A stretch of 12,500 nt of DNA from Acropora yongei (taxonomy: Eukaryota > Cnidaria > Anthozoa > Scleractinia > Acroporidae). The position numbers and the translations under genes are program-made. The stretch covers positions 1,233,403-1,245,902 of the forward strand of contig BLFN01000227.1 of NCBI GenBank assembly GCA_014634225.1, in the 5' to 3' direction. The stretch's first letter is position 1. The number at the start of each line of letters is the position of its first letter. Of the stretch, positions 1 to 7,816 are shown in pieces. The notes beneath the pieces were generated by a model, which worked only from the letters and a program-made list of their open reading frames with translations, was not told the DNA's origin and made no database searches.

Positions 1-28
1 TGGTGCTGCGTCGGGGGGAGAGATCAAA

Positions 29-234
29 ACAAAACTTTGGTTTTATCAAACGAGTTGATAAAGGTGAAATTACCACCGTGAAAGATTTGGAAAGCTGACG
101 TTTCGAGCGTTAGCCCTTCGTCAGGGCGAATTTTCGCTCTGACGAAGGGCTAACGCTCGAAACGTCAGCTTTCCAAATCTTTCACGGTGGTAATTTCACC
201 TTTATCAACTCGTTTGATAAAACCAAAGTTTTGT
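29..234. repeat. Foldback (palindromic) element, about 206 bp
   Basis: Two arms of about 102 bp (29-130 and 133-234) are reverse complements around a 2-base centre. I saw one mismatch close to the centre (GGGCG against CGCTC) and no gaps. The right arm holds GACGAAGGGCTAACGCTCGA. The outermost paired bases are CAAAACTTTGG and CCAAAGTTTTG after A/T, and no target duplication is obvious in the flanks. I remember this GACGAAGGGCTAACG core as an abundant repeat in corals and other marine invertebrates. It is best described as a non-autonomous foldback or MITE-like element. Nothing in it codes for protein. Confidence 0.9.
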
Positions 235-500
235 CATAACCTTTTAAGCCACCTAACTCTCCATGTGGGTCGTCCCTTAGGGCAGGACCTCAACTAACCC
301 TTTTGCTATCTCTTAAGTGTTTGTTTCCATGTGCCATCAAATCTGGTTTCTTAATGTTCAATCTTTGAAGCGTCAACTTTTAAGTTGTGTTGATTTGTTG
401 CTCGCTTTTAGGGAAAAAGGGATTGAATACACTTGTAAATTGAATCAGACAATTCCTGTATTTTGACAGTAGCAAGGTGTTTATGTGAATTAAGGCAAAA

Positions 501-1652
501 TTGGCATCTACACTAGAACCTGCTAAGGTTCTAGAATCTCTGCAAAATAGTGATTCACGGATGGAGTCTTTGTCTCACATGTGCTTGATGCAATACGCTC
601 AAGTTGTTTCACATAAAGAGTACTTAGGTTCTGATCATGGGCTGCAAACTTCAGATCTCCCACTAAACGAAGTTCCGACCATGGACACAGATCAGGTCAC
701 TAAATTACTCTCCGACCATACAAAAGAATTAGCAATCCACTGGAATGCTCAATTGGCGAACCTAACGAGTGCACTCAAGCTTTCATCCCATGCAAACACC
801 GTCTTTTCTGGCAAGTTGTGGCGTTCCTTTACTGAAATTGGATGTCAATGAATTCCTGAACTGGATGTCAATGAATTCCTGGCTAATTTTGAAAGAAAAG
901 CTCGTTTCTATAAGCTAAGTGAGGATGAAAAAATGGCGACCTTCCCGTTGTCTTTGATGGGGAACGTAAATGTGTGGTTCAACAATACCCAGGTTTCAGC
1001 GCAAACAATTTTGAACACCTCACACAAGCGTTGAAAATGCAATTCCAACCCAATTCGGATGTGTGGCTTTTGCCGCAAAGTTAAATGGGCAGAATCAACT
1101 ACCTTCTGATGGTCAGCCAATTTGCCGTGGCTATCCGTCGACTTGTGCAACAAATAAATTTGCCACATTTGTGACAAGATTATCCCATGCGCGACATATT
1201 ATAATGCGTGATTTCACTACTTGATTGCAACCTGATCTAACTGAGCTGAATAAGGGGTAAACCGCATGGCAATCCGTTTTCACGGATCTTAGCCAGAGAA
1301 TCATCAAATAAAGCTTTCAAAGTTTTCAGTCTTATAATTTAGCCAATTTATACAACATTGGGAATATATCAATTATTTTACCCAGGGTTAAAGACCAGAT
1401 CTCAAAAATTCTGTTTCCTTACAACATCCAATGTCTTTTGAGGAAGCCAAAATGCACGCCAAACTCAAAGAATCCGTGTCCGATCCGAAATGTGCGGATC
1501 GAACAGACAAAATATTAAAGGCACTCGCTCAATTACAAGAGAAAACTACCCCAAAATCAAAGCCTATTATCACCGCTGCTGATCATTATCATCTGTTTAC
1601 TGATACAGAAACTCTGTTTATAATATGGCAAAAGCAAGAAGAATTTAATTGA
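501..1652 (+). pseudogene. Decayed gag of a Ty3/Gypsy-type LTR retrotransposon
   Basis: The reading starts with TTG GCA TCT ACA where a gag would begin ATG GCA; one extra T would explain the lost start. The stretch 862-960 reads FLANFERKARFYKLSEDEK and then a WFNN block, the typical capsid-core region of metazoan Gypsy gag. After a frame change near 1008 come FEHLTQALKMQFQP and SDVW. Farther on are QFAVAIRRL and, at 1431-1480, SFEEAKMHAKLKESV, which is the usual end of that domain. Stops lie at 849, 1033 (old frame), 1081, 1171 and elsewhere, and the stretch 1200-1420 is poorly alignable. No CCHC knuckle, protease, reverse transcriptase or integrase follows, so this is an isolated gag remnant. 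The 235-500 stretch before it holds no gene and could be leader or LTR, but I see no clear LTR boundary or primer-binding site. Confidence 0.75.
839..881 (+). repeat. 23-bp tandem duplication inside the gag relic
   Basis: TGGATGTCAATGAATTCCTG occurs at 839-858 and again at 862-881, a 23-base period with 20 exact bases. Because 23 is not a multiple of three, the duplication shifts frame. The first copy reads LDVNEFL only in frame 1, the second only in frame 0 (counting position modulo 3). It is one of the lesions that disable this gag copy. Confidence 0.95.
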
Positions 1653-1950
1653 TTTGTACTAACGTTTGACTGCAAACGGAGATGAGCCGAATTTGATTCT
1701 TCCACAATTTGCCCGTCTTCTATACCTTTTTTCCCAAATAGATATTGTAAAACTAAAATAGTCTATGATTTTACGTTTTAGTTTGCAACTTTTTGACTGC
1801 AAAACATTACACGATCTAGATGACGGTCTAGAAGGGAAAGTCTAGACAGCAATCAATATCAATTTCAGCCAATAATTTCGTGAATTTTGTAGTTCCCAGT
1901 CCTTGTGAGACAGGGCCAGGGTGGAATAATAATGTTATTTTCTCCATCAG
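1653..1950. other. AT-rich spacer without a gene
   Basis: No reading frame or RNA gene is supported here. The 12-mer TTTGACTGCAAA occurs twice (about 1665 and 1793). The end, TGTTATTTTCTCCATCAG at 1933-1950, is a plausible splice acceptor for the fragment that follows. Confidence 0.5.
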
Positions 1951-2299
1951 GAATGATTAGGGAGACAAATCTAGAGGGAATTCATGACAGATATGAAGGA
2001 GTTCTCGAAATTTTCAAGAACAAGAACTGCTCTCTTGCACAAGCCATGAGAGACTTTGCTATCCCCTGAAATACGGTCCATGATTGTATCGGTATGTGCA
2101 AATTAAAAATAATCAACGTTGAAAAGTACCACTCGGTGGTACAGCAGGAAAGAGGAACAAAAGGAAAGGCACCAATAAAATAAATTGAATTACGTTGCCG
2201 GGAAGCCTTAAGTGGGTACAGGGCCCAGGCAAACAAACTGAAAGAAGAAGGAAACTGCTTCCCTTCTATCCAAATGAAAATTTCTATGCTGGAAAGTAA
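1951..2299 (+). pseudogene. Broken helix-turn-helix-like fragment (CCDC106-like C-terminal region)
   Basis: After a pyrimidine-rich acceptor the plus strand reads HDRYEGVLEIFKNKN, SLAQAMRDFAIP, a TGA stop (2067-2069), then NTVHDCIGMCKLKIINVEK. A TAA stop follows (2181-2183), then ELRCREALSGYRAQANKLKE. A further frame change precedes YPNENFYAGK and TAA (2297-2299). The pattern of a tyrosine-containing helix, a repeated short helix, an xNTV turn and then a Lys/Glu-rich helix ending near a proline resembles the C-terminal part of CCDC106-like proteins, which are expanded in fish and cnidarians. That match is from memory. Both stops are one transition away from a sense codon (CGA to TGA, CAA to TAA). 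The upstream exons are not seen. It could be a retired host gene or a mobile-element passenger. Confidence 0.5.
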
Positions 2300-3278
2300 C
2301 TTCTTATCTAGTTTTTACGTATTTTACTTACTTTGCATTTTTATGTTGTCATAAGCCATTATGTTATGTTGTTACATTACCCTTTTCAAGATGAAAACTT
2401 GTAAAATAGAAAAAAATAATATATCTTCCTTTCTGTACACCATTAGCTAATTTTCATGATTTAAATTAAAATGCATTTACATTTGTAATGTTATATTATT
2501 GACACTTATAGAGGAAAGTGCTATGTACAAAAGTCGAAATAGTGATATGTAACAGTTATTATAATAAAGTGTTAAATATTACACGTAATAAGTGAAATTT
2601 ACCTCACTTTTTATACCTTTTTACATGCTCACCGCACACACCACTCATATCGCCACGTCATACATCAAGCGCGCGCCCTTATCCAGAGAAATATTAGGGA
2701 GTATACATAGGGCTTGCTACCGCTTGCGTTAACATCACATGCAGTTTACTAACTTAAGGAAGCATTGTCACGAGTTATAAGTAATTTTTTCCAATGTGCA
2801 GAATCACCTTTAATTGCTAAGTTAGAAAAACGGCAACAAAGTGATGAACCAAAACGGTACGAGGATGATTAGGGATGGCGATGATTAACACAGATTACAA
2901 ACAACGAAATTGAAAAATTTAGGCTTTTTTTTGTCAAGAAGCACGGTGAGTGACGTAGCTCCTTTAAATTGTTGTTAACCCCTCTTTTCTTTTCATGGAT
3001 CATTTAAATTTCCTATCCTGATGTTCTCCAGAAAAAAAAACAAGAAACGCTCTGTTCGTGAGAACTTACAAATATTTTCCCCTTTTCTACTCTCCTGCGA
3101 CCAAAGTTTTCCGCGATTGTGGAAGGACAAGACTAGTATGGGTTTTTTTTTAAGGCATTTCTTACCGTAAGGAACAACATCAGTTGCAAAAGTTTACGCT
3201 TGCGTTGAGAGTATACTATGGGCCATAACAACAGCAAAACACCCAATGAAATCAGAATATTCTTATCGTATTAAATAC
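2300..3278. other. AT-rich intergenic stretch
   Basis: No long frame, tRNA or recognisable repeat is seen on either strand. It holds many A/T runs (about 2340-2600 and 2925-3170) and one short GC-richer patch (about 2628-2720). The only gene-like signal is the short exon candidate at 2802-2872, listed separately. Confidence 0.5.
2802..2872 (+). CDS. Possible terminal exon, 22 codons plus stop
   Basis: The sequence TTTTTTCCAATGTGCAG ending at 2801 is a good acceptor. It is followed by a frame reading SPLIAKLEKRQQSDEP, then KRYEDD and TAG at 2870-2872. A charged, hydrophilic C-terminal tail would suit a final exon. There is no upstream partner in this window on the plus strand other than the broken fragment at 1951-2299, and no polyadenylation signal is evident just downstream. 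It may well be chance. Confidence 0.2.
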
Positions 3279-3364
3279 TATCGACCGATGTAGTGAGAGA
3301 TATATCGACCGTTGTCCTGACCAATATATCGATGAAGTATCAGTGAACGCCAACTATATCGACC
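3279..3364. repeat. Degenerate TATATCGACC minisatellite
   Basis: TATCGACC (3279), TATATCGACC (3301), TATATCGATG (3325) and TATATCGACC (3355) recur at irregular spacings of 22 to 30 bases, with CCAATATATCGAT between. It lies directly against dispersed repeat copy 1, and related sequence (GACCAATATAGCGATCG at 11911) starts copy 2. It is therefore probably the head of the same repeat family. Confidence 0.6.
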
Positions 3365-3391
3365 TATAGGAATGTCGGTTGAGTATTGGCC

Positions 3392-3710
3392 GAGATGTCG
3401 ACCCCATAAGATACATGATCCGTCATCTGTAGTGTTGGTTTTCCCGCGGTTAGCCCCACGTGCAAAGGACTGTGGAAACCTCAATTCCTATTGTTGGTTA
3501 TCTTTATCTAACAATATGCGCATTCACCAATCCCATCTCAGCGAGTACACACATAAATGCCACTTTTAAGAGGGCTTGAGGGTAGTTGGCCGCCAGCGAT
3601 GGCAGAGTAGAGAGAGTTGGCTCCCGGCTACGGCAGAGTGCTGAAGTTCAATGCAAAAATAAACGAAGTGAAACAAAGTGAATGCAAAATCTGTCCCGTA
3701 ACAGGAGCAT
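3392..3710 (+). repeat. Dispersed repeat family, copy 1
   Basis: This block matches 11904-12266 in the same orientation. Over the best-aligned core (3404-3682 against 11947-12222) I count 12 substitutions and one 3-base gap, about 95.7% identity. Shared landmarks are CCCGCGGTTAGCCCCAC, GGTTATCTTTATCTAACAAT and, at the end, TCTGTCCCGTAACAGGAGCA. Copy 1 lacks an 18-20 base segment that copy 2 has before that end. The block starts TGTCGACC (3397) and could end GGAGCA (3709), so TG...CA ends exist. However, there is no matching target duplication or primer-binding site, so an LTR identity is not supported. It contains an internal 31-base duplication, listed separately. The predicted 65-residue frame in it is discussed under rejected items. 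Confidence 0.9.
3584..3654 (+). repeat. 31-bp internal duplication with Pol III-like boxes
   Basis: AGTTGGCCGCCAGCGATGGC at 3584 and AGTTGGCTCCCGGCTACGGC at 3615 are two units of an imperfect 31-base tandem repeat. Both go on with AGAGT. TGGCAGAGTAG (3600-3610) fits an A-box pattern and GTTCAATGC (3646-3654) fits GWTCRANNC, the B-box pattern. The same boxes are intact in copy 2 (12140-12150 and 12186-12194). A tRNA-derived SINE is possible, but the boxes sit about 200 bases inside the repeat, which is unusual, and the duplication itself may create the A-box match. Confidence 0.45.
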
Positions 3711-3748
3711 TGAATTGATTGAAAAGCAGGGCCAAAATCTAATGGAAA

Positions 3749-4251
3749 TTATGCAAAAATGGTGGCATCCTTCATGGGCTGTCTTGTAGAAGCCACTTCT
3801 GTAATGGGAAATTTTATGTAGACATTCTTCAGGTTGAGAGGGGCGTCCACAACGGCTTGAACTGCTTCTAGAACAGTCTATCTTTTAAGATTGAAATTTG
3901 GCCCAGTACTTTCATAACTGTTCCCATGCACCAGACGATACAAACCAAGTGCGAGTCCTTTATCTGGAACGATGTAGTCACGCAACTTTGTATTTTCGCA
4001 TGTTACCGCAGGTCACAAGACATTCAACAAGATATCAAGGTATGACGATTCATGCGCAGTTGTTTTCTGAAATACTCTTTGGGAATTCTTTGGTCATTGT
4101 AGTGGATCTCAAACCAAGGGTTTGGGCTTGGGAGTTTCCAAAAGTAGGGGTTGCCTCGACGTGTATGTCTCTGTCTTCTGCAGTGTTCAACCATTGCCAT
4201 AAAAACAAGCACACCATAAGCAGCATTAAATGCACGAAGGTCTAGGTAGTT
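3749..4251 (-). pseudogene. Truncated Harbinger/HARBI1-like transposase, N-terminal third
   Basis: Reading the minus strand from about 4251: RAFNAAYGVLVFMAM, then RRGNPYFWKLPSPNPWFEIHY and YFRKQLRMNRHT. After a frame change come LLNVL, a TGA, ENTKLRDYIVPDKGLALGLY, RLVHGNSYESTGPNFN, KR and TAG (3880-3878). TVLEAVQAVVDAP and VYIKFPITE follow, ending in TAA at 3751-3749. The order (FW.LP, WFEIHY, FRxxLRMNRHTF, ALxLYRLAHGNSY, GPxFNVGKSTVLEAV, IKFP) is that of HARBI1-type nucleases of PIF/Harbinger elements, recognised from memory. The relic stops just before the first catalytic aspartate region (AIDGTH), so the DDE nuclease core is absent. Immediately beyond the break begins dispersed repeat copy 1. 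The 115-codon plus-strand frame over this block is an antisense shadow. Confidence 0.75.
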
Positions 4252-4727
4252 TTCCTCTGCGACGCTGTTGTGATCACGTGATCCATGCGGCCTCTAAGCA
4301 ATGGCTAACAAAGATGTAAATTATGTACATAAATTGATGAAGGTGTGTATTTTCACATTAAAAAATTTTGTTTTATGAAGGAGCATGCATATATTATGAA
4401 GTCTTAATTCTCAACAAATCTGCAGGGGAGGCATCTTCCCGCTGTTTGTTCTCTAAAATGTCCCTTGCATCGTAGACGTCCTAAAAAGTATTAGGGGTGG
4501 TTTTAAAAAGCGCATACAGTCATGAACGTGTAATATAACCAGCTCTGAAGTTTTTTTATCACGGGAATAAACATTTGAGCTTAGAACTTAGTGCATTTTC
4601 TCGATAATAGTTTCTCAAGAAGGCAAGAAAGCCCGTGGGAACCCTGTCTGATGAATATTTTGTCCGTTAAAAAAGAACGTATCCCATCAGGCCAAGGTAT
4701 CCTAAGCTCAAAATGTAAACTGAAGTA
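4252..4727. other. Spacer without a recognised gene
   Basis: No coding frame, RNA gene or repeat is supported here. The last part (about 4640-4727) precedes the start exon at 4728 and would be its promoter and leader if that gene was transcribed. I see no clear TATA box or initiator. Confidence 0.4.
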
Positions 4728-4765
4728 ATGGCGTCTCGAAGCGACCAAGAAGAAGTAGAAAGAAG
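4728..4765 (+). CDS. Candidate first exon of the coiled-coil/SAP gene
   Basis: ATG GCG TCT CGA AGC starts a frame reading MASRSDQEEVERR. It has A at -3 (AGTAATGG) and G at +4, and ends at a strong donor AAG|GTAGGT (4766). The exon is 38 bases, so it would join in phase 2. Acceptors lie at TTGTAG (4876) and TTCAG (4883). The later acceptor keeps the frame open into the 4957-5250 coiled coil. The earlier one gives a better-looking protein only if one base is added or lost. Confidence 0.5.
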
Positions 4766-4876
4766 GTAGGTAGAATGAGTTTAACCCCCCACTTTGAAAT
4801 GCATTCTTAACCGTCCGCCATTTTTAAATCATAGTTGTAGTTGCTCCATAAATAAAAACGTTTTGGTTTCTTGTAG

Positions 4877-5208
4877 CGTTCAGAAGCTCCTGCTCAAAGA
4901 GCAGAAGATGTGGCAAAGTTGATCGTCAACCAGGGAAGTGTGATTCAAAGAGAACAGTGAACTCATTTTGGAACAGTTCACCGGTTCAAGTCGGGCATTC
5001 TATAAAGAGGGAAGCGATACTTGCCGCTGAAGCAATCACAGAGGATTGTGAACGAAAGAAACTTCGCACAGATGACAAGGAAGCTAGAGTTAACGCTCGA
5101 GAGTCAGAAATAGGTGAAAAAGAAAGGAAGATTCGTGTAGTTGAAGAGAGAGTTGAGACAGCTAGACTTGAAGCAGGTGAAATGGCCCTTTGTGTTCTAA
5201 ATTTAGAA
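4877..5208 (+). pseudogene. Coiled-coil exon of the same gene
   Basis: The exon follows TTTCTTGTAG. Three frames in turn carry protein-like sequence: SEAPAQRAEDVAKLIVNQGS (frame 2), then ENSELILEQFTGSSRAF (frame 0), then KREAILAAEAITEDCERKKL and on to ALCVLNLE (frame 1). The last part is rich in Glu, Lys and Arg with heptad-like spacing, which is a coiled coil. It ends at LNLE with GTAGCA as a weak donor (5209). A splice to GAA at 5716 after ATTAGAG is in phase. The frame changes are one-base events and could be true decay or assembly errors. Confidence 0.5.
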
Positions 5209-5715
5209 GTAGCATGGGCACTCATATTTCCAAATTCAATAGATAATTAATAGGATACACTAGTTCAATGGTTATGAAAATGACAGTGCTGCGTTGCTTT
5301 CTGAGCAAAGTATTATTTTAGGGCCTCCAATTTTTTTTTGTGGTTATTACTTTTTTGAATGAATTTTTGTTAACTGAAATATATGACATAGTGACATAAA
5401 AATCTTTTCTTTGTTTAAGGCAAAAGCCGGCCCTATTGTAGTTTTGTTTTTGTTCTTTGTTATTAGTTTGTATCTGACTTAACCTTTAAATTTTATAATC
5501 TGTGTTAGTCTGTCTTCCTAACCTTTTTAGCGTTCACAGCTATTAACGAAGCCACAACCTCTTGCTATTATTCTATTCCCTATACTGTAGCTTGTTTTGT
5601 CAGAAAAAGGGTAATAAAGATGTTCTTGTTGACACTCCTAATGATGTTGCTCTTGATTGACTCCTTGGTAAATTAATTGATTTATTGATATTTGATTTTG
5701 ATGAATACATTAGAG
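5209..5715 (+). other. Probable intron of the coiled-coil/SAP gene
   Basis: A T-rich stretch without coding signal lies between the coiled-coil exon and the long exon. It starts GTAGCA and ends with an AT-rich tract and ATTAGAG. Alternative acceptor TACATTAG at 5713 would add two bases and break the phase, so 5715 is preferred. Confidence 0.45.
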
Positions 5716-7553
5716 GAAGTAAACCAGCAGAAGGAAGACATTGAGGGGGAGCTGAAGGATTTGTAAAGAAAGTTGGAGAGTGTCACCAAAGATTATGAGA
5801 AAGTCAAGACACTTTTGGAACAAAAGCAGCATGCCAAGGCACGCAGACAAAGTAGTGCAACTACTTTTGAAATGATAAATAATCCTCATTCAAGTACACC
5901 CTACAGGCGAAGGCAGGAAGCTAGAAATATTCTAGAATTCATCCATGGTGGGGAACAAGGTGCACTGTATGGTGCATGGGATTATATTACATCATGTGCT
6001 CAAAAGGAGACCATGGAAAAATTAATAAGTGGTTACAATAGGGGTAGGTTTTTACAGGGTGTGTTTGGAAAGGCAATGAAAGAGTATGGAAGCAGTGAAG
6101 GAAATGTTAATGCTAGAGGGTAATGTTTTGACTGTCTGTGGTCAGCAGTGCACTTAAGAGTTTCAGCCAAGTGCTAATCAGTCATGGCAAAGTTGGGCTA
6201 ATGGTGAGTTAAATCAGGCTGCTACTTCCCCCTCCCCTTATGCAAATGTTCACAAAGGTTGTTTGGGGACCATGGGTGCATCCATAGGGCATTCCATTTC
6301 AGATAGATGGAGGCCACCAAGTATGGAAAAGAGGAAATCAGATCTTGAAAAACTCAACACCTATAAAGAATCTCTGAGCAAATCTCTAAGTCAAGTCAAG
6401 CGGCATGAAAAGGAACTATCATTTATGGCAGAGAATGGAATAAGACAATTTGTTTATCCAAGGATTGGTGAGTTTGCAGATCGCCAGAGACCAGAGCCAG
6501 TTCATAATGAGATCAATGCTTGGCAACATATGCTGAATATGATTTACCAGGAAGCTTTGAAGAGAGGTTTGATTGATGAATTTCTAGATGTTTTGAGCTC
6601 ACCTTTGCAGGTGCAGGATACTCATCAAGAGGGAAAAGCAACTGGTAAATCAGTCTCTTCAAGTTACCCTGAGGGTGCTGGTGATAGAGTTAGGTAGTCA
6701 GCATTAGTTACAGAGCAGCATGAGGTACTTCAGGTAGCAATAGGTAGGTCTACATCAGACTATGGTGTCAGAGGTAGTGCAGTTAGGAAAGGTTGTCAGT
6801 TAGCATTCCTAGCAAGGCAGATAAGGGAACACTACAATGACAAAGATAGAAGGAGCAACAACATCACCACTAGATTTATAGGTGAACAAGCTATTTCATT
6901 GGCCAGGTACTCCTTTAGATTAATTGATGCCCTTCAAATAGAAGATGACTCTGGTCCTCAGAAGATCAAGCACCTCGCTCTTGGTAAGGCAGCTCAATAT
7001 CTCCGAGATTCTGGGATGCTCTTCAGCAAAGTTGAAATAAATCTAGCTGGAGTAAATCAACTGAAGGAGATGTGCACCATGTACTTCAAGCTCATCTCTC
7101 TATTCTATTCAGAAGCTGTTAACTTAACAGTTTGGACCATTGGATATGCTGTACCGTATCATGCAGAATTACTTTACAGCCAATACAAAGTGGGTTATGG
7201 TATTATTTCCTTGCAAGCAAAGGAATCAAAGCATTCAGGTGTAAAGCAGGATTTAAATTTAACCAACAGATCTCAATCAACAAGCAACGTCGGTAAGTGG
7301 TGGCAGCTCATGCGCACTTATTATGTTAGGGCATTTTACTTGCCTGAACACCAGCCTGTCCCCTCTTCCTACATATCTCACTTTGAGTCTCGCCTCCCAC
7401 CACACTGTAAGGATACCCTTTGCTATTGTGTGTGGACGATCAAGAGGTGAAGCTTCTCTTTGTGCATTTTGTGAAGATGCTAAGGATGTTGTAAGGTGTG
7501 CACAAGAGATGAAAATTGATGAAAATTTTCTGGCTATCCTTAAGCCATTCAAG

Positions 7554-7617
7554 TGTGAAACGTGAAATGAGATTTCCAGATGATTTAACTCTTAAGGCTC
7601 ACAAGAAGTGTGCACAC
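7554..7617 (+). other. C2H2-like zinc-finger remnant
   Basis: TTCAAGTGTGAAACG reads FKCET in frame 0 and is cut by TGA at 7563-7565. The next frame reads MRFPDDLTLKAHKKCAH. Cys at 7554, a second Cys expected at the break, His at 7600 and His at 7615 give the C-x2-C-x11-H-x4-H spacing of a classical finger. The frame slip falls exactly on the expected second cysteine codon, so the finger is destroyed in this copy. Confidence 0.5.
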
Positions 7618-7665
7618 TCATCAAGAGGAGTAACAAGGCCACCAGTTAATATTGACCAAAAAACC

Positions 7666-7757
7666 ATCAACATGAAAGCACTAAAAGAAGAGCTTCATGC
7701 AAGGGGAGCATTCTAATCAGGAGATTGGAAAGAATTCTGGCATCAGAAATTTGTTAG
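7666..7757 (+). other. SAP-like DNA-binding motif at the C terminus
   Basis: INMKALKEELHARGA (frame 1) followed, after a frame change near 7710, by LIRRLERILASE and TAG (7755-7757) has the pattern of a SAP motif. That pattern is a helix with L-K-x-x-L, then RG, then a second helix with L-x-x-RL. The usual glycine-lysine turn between the helices is missing. SAP motifs bind AT-rich DNA and are common in chromatin proteins and in some transposon proteins. Confidence 0.45.
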
Positions 7758-7816
7758 GCTTTCATTATTCATTATTGATTAATTCTGTCCCATTTTGTAT
7801 TAATGTCTTAACTTAC

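Larger units (their letters stand above)
4728..7757 (+). pseudogene. Spliced coiled-coil, zinc-finger and SAP-domain gene, cnidarian-type, broken
   Basis: I do not know a named function. An ATG exon (4728-4765) is followed by a coiled-coil exon (about 4877-5208) and a long exon (5716-7757). The long exon opens EVNQQKEDIEGELKDL, a TAA at 5764-5766, then a second coiled coil and NILEFIHGGEQGALYGAWDY. After a frame change near 6118 one frame runs to about 7400 through only two stops (TAA 6155, TAG 6695). It includes VYPRIGEFADRQRP, AFLARQIREHYNDKD, VWTIGYAVPYHAELLY, YGIISLQAKESKHSGVKQDL and KWWQLMRTYYVRAFYLPEH. Near 7407 the frame changes to a Cys-rich stretch (VCGRSRGE, LCAFCEDA), then a C2H2-like finger and a SAP-like end. 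I remember similar uncharacterised multicopy cnidarian proteins with the same C-terminal order. The high copy number I recall suggests a mobile element or an element-derived family. Since splice signals survive, this may be an aged genomic copy and not a processed one. Confidence 0.65.

Noticed and set aside
908..1177. 89-codon minus-strand frame
   Set aside because: It is antisense to the gag relic, where the plus strand gives recognisable sequence.
1982..2236. 84-codon minus-strand frame
   Set aside because: It is antisense to the helix-turn-helix-like fragment and has no recognisable feature.
3372..3569. A 65-codon frame in repeat copy 1 that is also open in copy 2 (11906-12109)
   Set aside because: Both frames contain FPRLAP and SYCWLSLSNN, so they looked like a shared small protein. 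Nearly all substitutions between the copies in this frame change the residue, which is not the pattern of a conserved protein. The frame is most likely incidental to a non-coding repeat.
3397..3709. Dispersed repeat as LTR of a retrotransposon
   Set aside because: TG...CA ends can be chosen, but no target duplication, primer-binding site, polypurine tract, or reverse transcriptase or integrase sequence lies between the copies, and the block between them is much more decayed than the repeats.
3898..4245. 115-codon plus-strand frame
   Set aside because: It starts at TTG and lies antisense to the clear Harbinger-like reading on the minus strand.
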